From positions 1,262,001-1,326,000 of the forward strand of contig NZ_CP025791.1 of the NCBI RefSeq assembly GCF_002886045.1: a DNA stretch of 64,000 bases, in the 5' to 3' direction. The DNA comes from Flavivirga eckloniae. Lineage in GTDB: Bacteria > Bacteroidota > Bacteroidia > Flavobacteriales > Flavobacteriaceae. Below, piece by piece: positions 53,665 through 61,903 of the stretch. How positions within the stretch are numbered: the first letter of the stretch is position 1; every line of letters begins with the position of its first letter. The notes below the pieces were generated by a model, which was given only the letters and a program-made list of their open reading frames with translations, made no database searches and had not been told where the DNA came from. The translations under genes and the position numbers were made by a program.

Positions 53665-54734
53665 GATACATTTTGTTTTATTTTATTTACCATCAAATCA
53701 ATGTCCTCATTTTTTAATCCTAAATAAACAGGTAAACATAGTATTCTTGAAGCAATCGATTCCGATATTGGCATTTCCGGGGTATTAATATAAGGCAATT
53801 TATTGAGTGAAGGATAAAAATACCTTCGTGGATAAATTTCGAGGGCATTTAACTGTTCTAAAACTTTTAATAGTATGGCTTCACTTTCAAAAACCACCGG
53901 AAAATAACTATAATTCCATGTAGTTCCTTCACGTATTTTTAAAAATTGAATTGGTAAGCTAGCCAATGTGTCCTTATAATAATCTACTACTTTTTTCCGC
54001 TCTATTATTATATGATCGATATAAGGAAAAACAGCAAGTCCCATAGCGGCCTGGAGTTCGGACATTTTACCGTTTATACCTAAACCATGAAAATCTAGTG
54101 GTCCGTCATGCCCAAAATTATGACTATAAAATAAGGTCTCATAACTTTCATCATTACAAAATATAGCACCTCCTTCTCCTGTTTGAAACAACTTAGTCGC
54201 ATGGAAACTACAAGCACTCACATTACCATAATTAAAGACAGATTCTCCTTTGTAAGACACACCAAAACAATGAGCTGCATCATATATTACCTTAAGACCA
54301 TGCTTTTTTGCAATGTTTTCAATAACCGATACATGACATGGATTCCCAAAAACGTGAGTTGCCAAAATCGCTGTAGTTTTAGCAGTAATAGCAGCTTCGA
54401 TTTTGGTTTCATCTATAGTAAAATATTCCGGATGTATATCGACAAAAACAGGTTTGCAATTTTCCCAAATAATTGAAGACACTGTTGCTACATACGAAAA
54501 AGGCGTTGTAATAACCTCTCCTTTATTTGCAAAGATCTTTAATGCTATTTGTAATGGAATGGTTCCATTATTAGTCAATATAAGTGCGTTCGTTTTTAGA
54601 TGGTTTTTTAATTTATCCTCTAACTCTAAAACCAACTCGCCCCTGTTAGTTATCCATGATTTATCCCATGCCCGTTTTAGAATAGCATTATATTCCTCTT
54701 GTGGAGGCAAAAATGTTTTGGTTACATTTATCAT
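53661..54734 (-). CDS. DegT/DnrJ/EryC1/StrS family sugar aminotransferase
   Basis: The 357-residue PLP enzyme has the internal aldimine lysine at 181 (SFHATKLFQTGEGG), PLP-contacting Asp152 and His155 (VIYDAAHCFGV) and the N-terminal NNGTIPLQIAL. Such enzymes aminate 4-keto (PglE, PerA) or 3-keto nucleotide sugars. The next gene is an overlapping acetyltransferase, together giving an acetamido sugar. A nucleotide-sugar 4,6-dehydratase needed upstream in the pathway is absent from the window. Confidence 0.91.
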   Translation of the reverse strand: MINVTKTFLPPQEEYNAILKRAWDKSWITNRGELVLELEDKLKNHLKTNALILTNNGTIPLQIALKIFANKGEVITTPFSYVATVSSIIWENCKPVFVDIHPEYFTIDETKIEAAITAKTTAILATHVFGNPCHVSVIENIAKKHGLKVIYDAAHCFGVSYKGESVFNYGNVSACSFHATKLFQTGEGGAIFCNDESYETLFYSHNFGHDGPLDFHGLGINGKMSELQAAMGLAVFPYIDHIIIERKKVVDYYKDTLASLPIQFLKIREGTTWNYSYFPVVFESEAILLKVLEQLNALEIYPRRYFYPSLNKLPYINTPEMPISESIASRILCLPVYLGLKNEDIDLMVNKIKQNVS

Positions 54735-55516
54735 TTCTTTACAACATATAAAACACTCGTTCTGCTAATTCCAAACCTCTCATATACTTCCTTTCCAAAA
54801 TAGTTGATGTCTAGTGCGTTCATTTTAAAGCCAGAATTAGTAATTCGCTCCATAAAATCAGATTTACTATAAAGACGTTCATGGTCTTCTTGTCCAAAAT
54901 ATTTCCAACGTTCTGCCTCTGTATAGCTTTTATTTTTATCTGCTTCAACAGATTTATCAATTTCCAATATAATTGGCACCATTAAGATTGCTATACCTCC
55001 TTCTTTAAGCACTCTATATATTTCGTCAATGGCTTTTTGATCGTTTTTTACATGCTCTAGAACATGAGAGCAAATAATAACATCCCAGGTATTATCTTCA
55101 TACAGTTTCATGTCCTGTATATCGATTTTATCGTCTACACCTTCCATGGCTAAATCTGCAGTACGATATTTTCCTGAAACAATATGTTTTTTAAAATAAT
55201 CTTGTAAATGTTTTGTTGGCGCTATATCTAATAAAGACAGGCTTTTATCTGCATTGTTTTTATTAAAGTAATCTGTTAAATACAAAGCCATCAACCTCGA
55301 TCTATCTGCCGAACTACACTTTTCGCACGAATAGTTAAACAGGTTTAATGTCTCAAATAAAAAGATGGAGTGTACAAACCCAAATTTATCAAACGACCTT
55401 AAATATTTTTGCGGTAATGGCATTAAATTAACAGCATCGGTTCCACAAACAGAGCAAGAGAAACTCCCTCTAGGTTTTTTAATTTTTCTCTTTATTTTTT
55501 TTAAAATTTTAAACAT
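54731..55516 (-). CDS. Class I SAM methyltransferase with N-terminal zinc-ribbon-like cysteines
   Basis: The 261-residue protein has a CSVC...CEKC cysteine arrangement in its first 65 residues, then a class I methyltransferase domain (LSLLDIAPTKHLQDYF, DVIICSHVLEHVKNDQKAIDEIYRVLKEGGIAILMVPI; about residues 95-180). The gene overlaps wzt by 8 bp. In ABC-exported O-antigens such as E. coli O9a, a methyl cap is recognised by the Wzt C-terminal domain, so a chain-terminating role is a reasonable inference. Confidence 0.84.
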   Translation of the reverse strand: MFKILKKIKRKIKKPRGSFSCSVCGTDAVNLMPLPQKYLRSFDKFGFVHSIFLFETLNLFNYSCEKCSSADRSRLMALYLTDYFNKNNADKSLSLLDIAPTKHLQDYFKKHIVSGKYRTADLAMEGVDDKIDIQDMKLYEDNTWDVIICSHVLEHVKNDQKAIDEIYRVLKEGGIAILMVPIILEIDKSVEADKNKSYTEAERWKYFGQEDHERLYSKSDFMERITNSGFKMNALDINYFGKEVYERFGISRTSVLYVVKK

Positions 55517-56786
55517 TATGTTGAGAGATTTGCCATGTTATTAATTCTTGTGGCCTTACAGCTCCAATCCATTTGCCGTACCAGGATACGTCCCTTTTAT
55601 CCTCTAAAAAGGATAATTGTAATACATTATACTCGTTACATAACGGTTTAGAAGTATCTTCAACCAATAAAGCCCTAACAGAATAAGTATCTACATTTAA
55701 TAAGTTTTTAGGAATTATAGCTGTTATTGTAAATTTTCCTGTATTGCATTTATAAACATCAGATATAACATTAAATGCCGGTGTTTCAGAACTTGTGTAA
55801 AATACTATACTAATATTTAAATCTCTTTCTTTATCGCTTAAATTTTCAATATTGAACTCTAATTCCAAATCATTAGAAATAAATAAAGACTTCTCTGGCA
55901 CATTTGCCCGTACTCCTAACAATTTACAATCGGCACTTCCTGGAGCCTCTTCAATAGACCATTCCTTATTTAAAACATTCGATTTTTTCTCTGTTTTTAA
56001 ATATTCATCAACTGTATCTTCTGGTGTACCTCTATAAATAACCCTTCCTTTATCTATCAATATAGCTTCTGTGCACAAGCTTTTAATTGCCGACATATTA
56101 TGACTTACAAAAAGTACGGTGCGCCCTTCCCCTTTAGCTATATCTTTCATCTTACCAATAGCCTTTTTTTGGAACTCTGCATCTCCAACAGCCAAAACCT
56201 CATCAATCACTAATATTTCGGGTTCTAAAAACGCAGCTACCGCAAATGCTAATCGTACTGTCATCCCAGACGAGTATCGCTTTACCGGTGTATCAATGTA
56301 ACGCTCGCAACCAGAAAACGCAATGATTTCCTCGATTTTAGAACGAATCTCCTTTTTGGTCATTCCTAAAATAGCTCCATTTAAAAAGATGTTTTCCCGT
56401 CCTGTCATTTCCGAATGAAACCCGGTTCCTACCTCAAGCAACGAGGCTATTCGGCCTCTGGTTTTAATTTTTCCAGTGGTTGGACTCGTAACCTTTGATA
56501 ATATTTTTAGCAACGTAGATTTACCCGCTCCATTTTTACCAATAATACCTAAAACCTGCCCTTTTTTTACTTCAAAACCAATATCTTTTAACGCCCATAC
56601 ATAATCTGAATTTCCTTTTGTGCTTCTATCATTTACATCTCCAATCTTTAAATAAGGATCTTCTTTACCTCTTATTTTATACCACCATCTATTAAGATCG
56701 TGACTAATAGTACCTGTACCTATCAATCCCAATCGATATTGTTTAGATAAGTTCTCTACTTTTAATATGGTATCGTTATTACTCAT
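55509..56786 (-). CDS. wzt: Wzt-type ATPase of the polysaccharide ABC exporter, with C-terminal glycan-binding domain
   Basis: The 425-residue protein has an N-terminal ABC ATPase (Walker A GKNGAGKST at 83-91, signature YSSGMTVRLAF, Walker B ILVIDEVLAVGD) and, from about residue 265, a beta-rich Wzt C-terminal domain (KLLGVRANVPEKSLFISNDLELEFNIENL, VDTYSVRALLVED). That domain binds the terminal residue of the finished chain in model systems. Partner permease is two genes downstream in transcription order reversed (57606-58490). Confidence 0.92.
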   Translation of the reverse strand: MSNNDTILKVENLSKQYRLGLIGTGTISHDLNRWWYKIRGKEDPYLKIGDVNDRSTKGNSDYVWALKDIGFEVKKGQVLGIIGKNGAGKSTLLKILSKVTSPTTGKIKTRGRIASLLEVGTGFHSEMTGRENIFLNGAILGMTKKEIRSKIEEIIAFSGCERYIDTPVKRYSSGMTVRLAFAVAAFLEPEILVIDEVLAVGDAEFQKKAIGKMKDIAKGEGRTVLFVSHNMSAIKSLCTEAILIDKGRVIYRGTPEDTVDEYLKTEKKSNVLNKEWSIEEAPGSADCKLLGVRANVPEKSLFISNDLELEFNIENLSDKERDLNISIVFYTSSETPAFNVISDVYKCNTGKFTITAIIPKNLLNVDTYSVRALLVEDTSKPLCNEYNVLQLSFLEDKRDVSWYGKWIGAVRPQELITWQISQHNV

Positions 56787-57601
56787 TAATTAAACGGACA
56801 TGATTTTAACAAGCCTTCTTGGCGTTGTTTTAATAAACTTGGGTTAATCGTCATTACAGATTTATTTTGTAAAAACAATGCTTCTATAGTATCTACCGTT
56901 AAGTCTTTTACAGGAATACTAATTGTTTCTTTAAATGCGATACCAACCGATTCGAAATAATCATAAAACTTAATATCGTCCCCAAAAAGCTTATCAGAAA
57001 ACTTAACCCATAATGCTGGTATATGATACGCATGAGAAACTATTACGCCATGTAATGAAGACGAAATAATTTGTTCACATTCTAAAATCTCGTCTGTTGT
57101 TTTTTCAACATCATACGTAAGCAAATCTATAACTTTAACTGCATCATTATCTTTAAAACGCTTGTTAACCTCTTCATAATCTACGTAATGAGGAATAATA
57201 CCTATTGCATATTTTTTTGAAACTTGTTTATTATAGTAGCAGGGTATTAGTAAAGCCGGATCTCCATAAATTTCGGGACAACTAAAGCCTTTTTCTATAA
57301 TACCAGCTCTTGTTAAAGGGCCTCTTACTGCCAAAAATTTAGCATTTCTAATAGTATCGTTATTTTTAATAATACCACTACCCCAAACAATAGATTTTTT
57401 ATTAGCATATGAAACAATACTTCCAATAGACAAATAATGTTTCAGCAAATATTTATAACGCCGCTTTGAGGGATTCAAAACAGTTTTCACCTTTTCATTA
57501 GATATTTTTTCTACAAGATATTTAGACATCAAATCGCCATAATTCTCTCTTCCATCTTGTCTTTTTCCTTGCCACCAAAACAATCTAATCCCCATAACCA
57601 A
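56786..57601 (-). CDS. Polysaccharide pyruvyl transferase family protein
   Basis: The 271-residue protein matches the pyruvyltransferase family: LFWWQGKRQDGRENYGDLMSKYLVEKI, KFLAVRGPLTRAGIIEKG, IYGDPALLIPCYY, and CEQIISSSLHGVIVSHAYHIPALWVKFSD (about residues 190-220). It would add a pyruvate ketal to a sugar from phosphoenolpyruvate, giving negative charge. It sits between wzm and wzt and overlaps wzt by one base. Confidence 0.88.
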   Translation of the reverse strand: MVMGIRLFWWQGKRQDGRENYGDLMSKYLVEKISNEKVKTVLNPSKRRYKYLLKHYLSIGSIVSYANKKSIVWGSGIIKNNDTIRNAKFLAVRGPLTRAGIIEKGFSCPEIYGDPALLIPCYYNKQVSKKYAIGIIPHYVDYEEVNKRFKDNDAVKVIDLLTYDVEKTTDEILECEQIISSSLHGVIVSHAYHIPALWVKFSDKLFGDDIKFYDYFESVGIAFKETISIPVKDLTVDTIEALFLQNKSVMTINPSLLKQRQEGLLKSCPFN

Positions 57602-57605
57602 TTAA

Positions 57606-58490
57606 TTATACGTTATCTATAAAGCTTTTTTCTGTTTTGTTAAAAACAATTAAACCGGCTAAAAATATAGCAACACTAACAACTGATACATATATTAGTT
57701 TTGCTAATGAATAGTCGCCTATTCCTAAGGTCATATACCGAAATAATTCTACAATAGTTGTCATTGGGTTATATTCAATAAACTGTCCTGCGATCACTGG
57801 TATTTTTCCTTCTTCAACTTTTCTTCTTATTAAATCCAAAGGATACATAACTGCCGAAGCATACATAAGTAATTGGATTCCAAACCCCACTAAAAACGTT
57901 AAATCTCTATATTTAGTGGTCATAGATGAAATTATCATTCCAAAGCCTAGACCTAAAAGTCCCATTAATAAAATTATAAGCGGGAATAATAAAAGCTCAA
58001 ATTGAGGAATCGCATTTTCAGCATGGTCAGTAAAGAATACAAAATAAACGTAAAACGTTATGAATACTAATAGCTGAATTCCAAACTTAAGAAGATTAGA
58101 AACTACGACGGACATTGGCATGATAACCCTTGGAAAGTAGACTTTCCCAAAAATGTTTTGATTCTTTTTAAAGGTATCGCTTGTTCCCTTTAAACACTCG
58201 CTAAAGTAATTCCATGAAGTAATGCCTGCCAAGTTAAATAATAAATCTGGCACCCCATCTCCTGTAGGTATATTGGCCAAATTATTAAAAACTAGTGTAA
58301 AAATTAATGAGGTAAATAATGGCTGAATAAAATACCATAAAGGTCCTAAAATGGTTTGTTTATATACAGTAATTACATCTCTCTTTACAAACAACACCAA
58401 TAAATCTCGATACCTCCATATTTCATTGAAATTTAAATCAATCAAACGCTTTTTGGAAGAGATTGTATATAACCACTGTTCTTCTTTCAA
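57606..58490 (-). CDS. wzm: Wzm-type permease of the polysaccharide ABC exporter
   Basis: The 294-residue protein starts with a cytoplasmic segment (EIWRYRDLLVLFVKRDVITVYKQTILGPLWYFIQPLF) typical of ABC-2 glycan permeases, followed by six membrane helices. With Wzt it moves undecaprenyl-linked chains across the inner membrane. It is transcribed after wzc (40-bp gap) and before the pyruvyltransferase gene. Confidence 0.92.
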   Translation of the reverse strand: MKEEQWLYTISSKKRLIDLNFNEIWRYRDLLVLFVKRDVITVYKQTILGPLWYFIQPLFTSLIFTLVFNNLANIPTGDGVPDLLFNLAGITSWNYFSECLKGTSDTFKKNQNIFGKVYFPRVIMPMSVVVSNLLKFGIQLLVFITFYVYFVFFTDHAENAIPQFELLLFPLIILLMGLLGLGFGMIISSMTTKYRDLTFLVGFGIQLLMYASAVMYPLDLIRRKVEEGKIPVIAGQFIEYNPMTTIVELFRYMTLGIGDYSLAKLIYVSVVSVAIFLAGLIVFNKTEKSFIDNV

Positions 58491-58530
58491 AATTCTTTAA
58501 TTTGTTGGGTTTACATGGTTAAATTAAAAA

Positions 58531-61002
58531 CTAATTCCTCTTGAATTTGCTTTTTATCTTATTTAACAAACCTGTTTTTTCGTACGATTCGTGATAAGCA
58601 TTACCATAAGCACCATAGCCATAACCATAGCCGTAACCGTAACCATAGCCATAATTATGATTTGCTTTATAATAGTTTAATATATAGCTTATATTTTTTA
58701 GTTCTCCCGATGCATATTTAGCATTAACAAGTTCTAACATGCCTTTTTTAGTATAGTCTAATCGTATAACGAAAAGAGATGCGTCTGCATATTGAGATAA
58801 TATTAATGCATCTGTAACTAAACCTAAAGGAGGGGAATCTAACACAATAATATCGTATGTATTTCTTAAACGATCAACAAGCTCGTGCATCGTATCACTC
58901 ATTAATAATTCAGAAGGGTTAGGCGGTATTGGCCCCGATGTTATAATATCCAAATTATCAATATGACTTTTATACGTAACCTCTTCTAATGTTTTATCTC
59001 CGATTAAATAGTTAGTGACTCCGATACTGTTATCTAAATCAAAATCACCAAAAATCTTAGGCTTACGTAAATCTAATCCTAATAAAATCGTTTTCTTTCC
59101 AGATAAAGCATAGGCACTTGCTATATTAATAGAACAAAAAGTCTTTCCTTCACCACTAACGGACGAGGTAATCATAATTGTTTTACCACCTTTTTTATCT
59201 AATTTTTTATAAAAGAATTGTAAACTCGATCGTACTGCTCTAAAAGCCTCTGCCACTGCCGATTTAGGCTTTTCAAAAACGACTAAGTTGTTATCATGTT
59301 TATATTTACCTATCAACCCTAAAATAGGAATCTTAGATAAGCGCTTCACTTCATCTGGTCCATGAACAGTATTATCCATTAAAAAAAGAGCAAACACTAA
59401 AGCCATTGGTCCAAAAAAGCCAATCAATAGCGCCATCATATAATTAAGATTCTTGTTTGGTCCAATGGGGCCATTACCAGAATCTTTAGCTTCTTCAATA
59501 ACTAGTATATCCGATATATTGGCCGCTTTAATAATAGCAGCCTCACTCCTTTTATCCATGAAGAAATTATACGATTCCTGACTTAAGTTTAACTTCCGTT
59601 GTATTTTTAGGAATTCCTGCTGATCTTCAGGTAAACCACTTAAACGGTTTTCTAGATTTGCTTTATTAGTTTGAATAGTTCGCAATTGAATACGAATGGT
59701 ATTTTTTGTTGAAGCTATGGTTTCTAAAAGCACACTTTTTTCTGCATTTATACTACCATCTAATTCCCTTAGCGACGACGACCCTTCCTGTACTAACTGC
59801 TCTAACTCTCGACGTTTTATAGCCAGATCCGTAATTTTGGCAACACTATTAACGATATTCCCCTCTTCTACTCCTACCGAAGTTGGTGCTGCAATATTTG
59901 TATAATCCTTCTTTGTTTTTAAATAGTTTTCTAAAATATCTAAATACTGTAACTTGGTCTGGTTCTCTTCTTTTTTTAAATCTAATTCGCTAATTTTTTC
60001 AGAGACCAATGTCATCTCATCATTTACATCAAACACCTTATTTTTCTTTCTAAAAGAATTCATTGTATAGTTTGCTGCTTTTAAGGTATCGCTTACAATA
60101 CTAAGGCTGCTATCAATAAACTTTATGGTATTTGTAGCATATAAATTTTTACGTTCTAAATCTGCTTTTCTCAATATTTGAGTGTTCGCATTTAAATAAT
60201 CGGCAATTTTTTGTTTGTTGGTTCCTGTTAAGGATAAAACTAATATGGAAGATGACGTTTTGGAATAAGGCTTAACCGAAACAGCTCTTTTATAACGATT
60301 TACGACACTATTAAAATTTAAAAATCGGATAAAATATTCCGAATCTGCAATAATCTTACTACCTGGCCTGGCATGCAAAGTAAATGCTCCAAAAGGAAGT
60401 TCTACGAGCTGACCAATATTATATACTTCTTTAAAACTTCTTTTAGAAAGCGCCACACGTTCAAACGACTTGTCATGATATTTTTGCCCGAGTATGCTTT
60501 CGGTTTCAAAATCAACGCTAAGCTCATATTGAAAATCATTAATAAAACGAATACTAATAGGTTTGTTTATTACCTGCGGTTTAGTCTTATTTATATCAAG
60601 ATAAAAAGGAGCTTTTTTATAAATATCAACTTTTCTGTACTTTCCTTGTTTTAAATACTGCAAGTAAAATTGTAGCGAGTCAACTGCTTTTTCATTATGA
60701 TTTCTGGTTCCTATGCCAATCATAATCTTTCCTACTTTACCAGAAACACCTCCCCAATTGAAAGAAATACTAGTATTTGCTGCAAAAAACGGATTTTGAT
60801 CATTCTCTACAGACATTAGCGTACTTAACTTATAAACATTTTGTTTTCTAATATTAATCCAATAGGCGACAAAAAAGGACACACCTATACATAAAACAAA
60901 TAGTTTCCAAAACTTTAATATTTTGAATAAAAGACCCTTGATGTCGAAATTAACACCTTTAGATTCTAAATGATTTATATCTTCTAATTCATTGTAAGAC
61001 AT
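58531..61002 (-). CDS. wzc: Wzc-type polysaccharide co-polymerase / bacterial tyrosine autokinase
   Basis: The 823-residue protein has an N-terminal Wzz-like membrane anchor and long coiled periplasmic region, a second membrane segment near residue 515, and a BY-kinase domain (Walker A-type SVSGEGKT ending near 621, Walker A' LLGLDLRKP, Walker B DIIVLDSPP). The C-terminal tail is tyrosine-rich: seven YG pairs at residues 784-797 plus further tyrosines to 807, the expected autophosphorylation cluster. The YG run is encoded by a 42-bp hexanucleotide tandem repeat. It controls chain length and export with Wza, 3 bp upstream. Confidence 0.93.
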   Translation of the reverse strand: MSYNELEDINHLESKGVNFDIKGLLFKILKFWKLFVLCIGVSFFVAYWINIRKQNVYKLSTLMSVENDQNPFFAANTSISFNWGGVSGKVGKIMIGIGTRNHNEKAVDSLQFYLQYLKQGKYRKVDIYKKAPFYLDINKTKPQVINKPISIRFINDFQYELSVDFETESILGQKYHDKSFERVALSKRSFKEVYNIGQLVELPFGAFTLHARPGSKIIADSEYFIRFLNFNSVVNRYKRAVSVKPYSKTSSSILVLSLTGTNKQKIADYLNANTQILRKADLERKNLYATNTIKFIDSSLSIVSDTLKAANYTMNSFRKKNKVFDVNDEMTLVSEKISELDLKKEENQTKLQYLDILENYLKTKKDYTNIAAPTSVGVEEGNIVNSVAKITDLAIKRRELEQLVQEGSSSLRELDGSINAEKSVLLETIASTKNTIRIQLRTIQTNKANLENRLSGLPEDQQEFLKIQRKLNLSQESYNFFMDKRSEAAIIKAANISDILVIEEAKDSGNGPIGPNKNLNYMMALLIGFFGPMALVFALFLMDNTVHGPDEVKRLSKIPILGLIGKYKHDNNLVVFEKPKSAVAEAFRAVRSSLQFFYKKLDKKGGKTIMITSSVSGEGKTFCSINIASAYALSGKKTILLGLDLRKPKIFGDFDLDNSIGVTNYLIGDKTLEEVTYKSHIDNLDIITSGPIPPNPSELLMSDTMHELVDRLRNTYDIIVLDSPPLGLVTDALILSQYADASLFVIRLDYTKKGMLELVNAKYASGELKNISYILNYYKANHNYGYGYGYGYGYGYGAYGNAYHESYEKTGLLNKIKSKFKRN
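58612..58653 (-). repeat. Hexanucleotide tandem repeat coding the Wzc Tyr-Gly tail
   Basis: Seven consecutive 6-bp units (variants of GGTTAT/GGCTAT on the coding strand) encode seven Tyr-Gly pairs. Slippage in whole units would change the number of phosphorylatable tyrosines without a frameshift. Confidence 0.85.
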
Positions 61003-61005
61003 AGG

Positions 61006-61800
61006 CTATATTCTGTTCAATAATAAAACGGTGGTAGTTATCAAGGATACAACAGTTGCCAATGCTCCAATATTTTGTAGGGCATTGGTTCCTGTTCCCC
61101 AAGATTTCTGTTTTATAGGCTTTACATAAATCATATCATTCGGCTGAATGTAATAATATGGCGAATTCATAACAGCAACATCAGTTAAATCTAAATGAAA
61201 TATCTTTTGCCCTTGAGGAAATTGCCTAATAATCAAAACATCTTTTTTATCACCTGTATCCAAAATATCACCCGAATTAGCCAAGGCTTCAAAAACATTA
61301 ACACGTTCCTTAAACAAAATGCTAGTGCCTTTATTCCCTACTTCTCCAGTGGCTGTATATTGCAACCCTGTAAGCTTTACAGTTACAAAAATGTCATTAG
61401 CCGCCTTGTACTCGGTTTCTAACAATTTTTTCTCAACAATCTGTTTAATTTCGTCTGTAGTAAATCCTAATACATTTATATTTCCTAATTTTGGAAGGCG
61501 AATATTTCCATGCAAATCAACCGTAAAACCATCAAAATAGGCACGTTCCTGACTATCCGCATTTAAATTTCCCTCTCCTATTGGGTTAAAAATTGAAACC
61601 GTTTCTTGCTTGGCCGCTTTAATACGAATATTTAGAATATCATTTATTTGTACACGATAAGGTTTTTGCTTTTCAACAATAACCTGGGTAGAATCTGTTG
61701 CTTTACTTTTATTTTGAAAATAAACAGTATCTTTATATGGAACACAGGATACTAACACTGCACCTATAACCATTATAGTGACAAAAAAGCATTTCTTCAT
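61006..61800 (-). CDS. wza: Wza-type outer-membrane polysaccharide export lipoprotein
   Basis: From the start MKKCFFVTIMVIGAVLVSC the protein is 264 residues with lipobox LVSC. A longer in-frame ATG at 61821 lies inside the promoter's -7 element and is rejected. The polysaccharide export domain follows (YRVQINDILNIRIKAAK, DLHGNIRLPKLGNINVLGFTTDEIKQIV) with a SLBB-like region and a C-terminal membrane segment. It is the first gene of the locus and forms the outer-membrane exit pore with Wzc. Confidence 0.91.
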   Translation of the reverse strand: MKKCFFVTIMVIGAVLVSCVPYKDTVYFQNKSKATDSTQVIVEKQKPYRVQINDILNIRIKAAKQETVSIFNPIGEGNLNADSQERAYFDGFTVDLHGNIRLPKLGNINVLGFTTDEIKQIVEKKLLETEYKAANDIFVTVKLTGLQYTATGEVGNKGTSILFKERVNVFEALANSGDILDTGDKKDVLIIRQFPQGQKIFHLDLTDVAVMNSPYYYIQPNDMIYVKPIKQKSWGTGTNALQNIGALATVVSLITTTVLLLNRI

Positions 61801-61820
61801 AAAGGTGATTTGATTTATCA

Positions 61821-61850
61821 CAAATATAAGTTTTCGTCCTGAACAACAAA
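61821..61850 (-). promoter_or_regulatory. Promoter of the polysaccharide operon (before wza)
   Basis: On the minus strand TTTG (61847-61850) and TATATTTG (61821-61828) are separated by 18 bp, matching the Bacteroidota -33 TTG / -7 TAnnTTTG promoter. The predicted transcript begins about 15 nt before the wza ATG at 61800. This is the best promoter in the window and fixes the wza start. Confidence 0.75.
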
Positions 61851-61903
61851 ACTTATGATCTATTTTTTAGTTTTTTATCCGTTATTTGCAAGAAAAATAT
61901 CTC

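Noticed and set aside
54183-54768. Plus-strand open frames inside the aminotransferase gene
   Set aside because: They are antisense shadows of a well-conserved PLP enzyme and lack any domain pattern.
33298-61800. Recently acquired genomic island with insertion sequences or an integrase
   Set aside because: The glycan locus may well be variable between strains, but no transposase, integrase or tRNA attachment site is visible at its ends within the window.
61801-61821. Upstream ATG for wza at 61821
   Set aside because: That codon overlaps the -7 element TATATTTG, and the extension would push the lipoprotein signal eight residues inward; the ATG at 61800 gives a standard signal.
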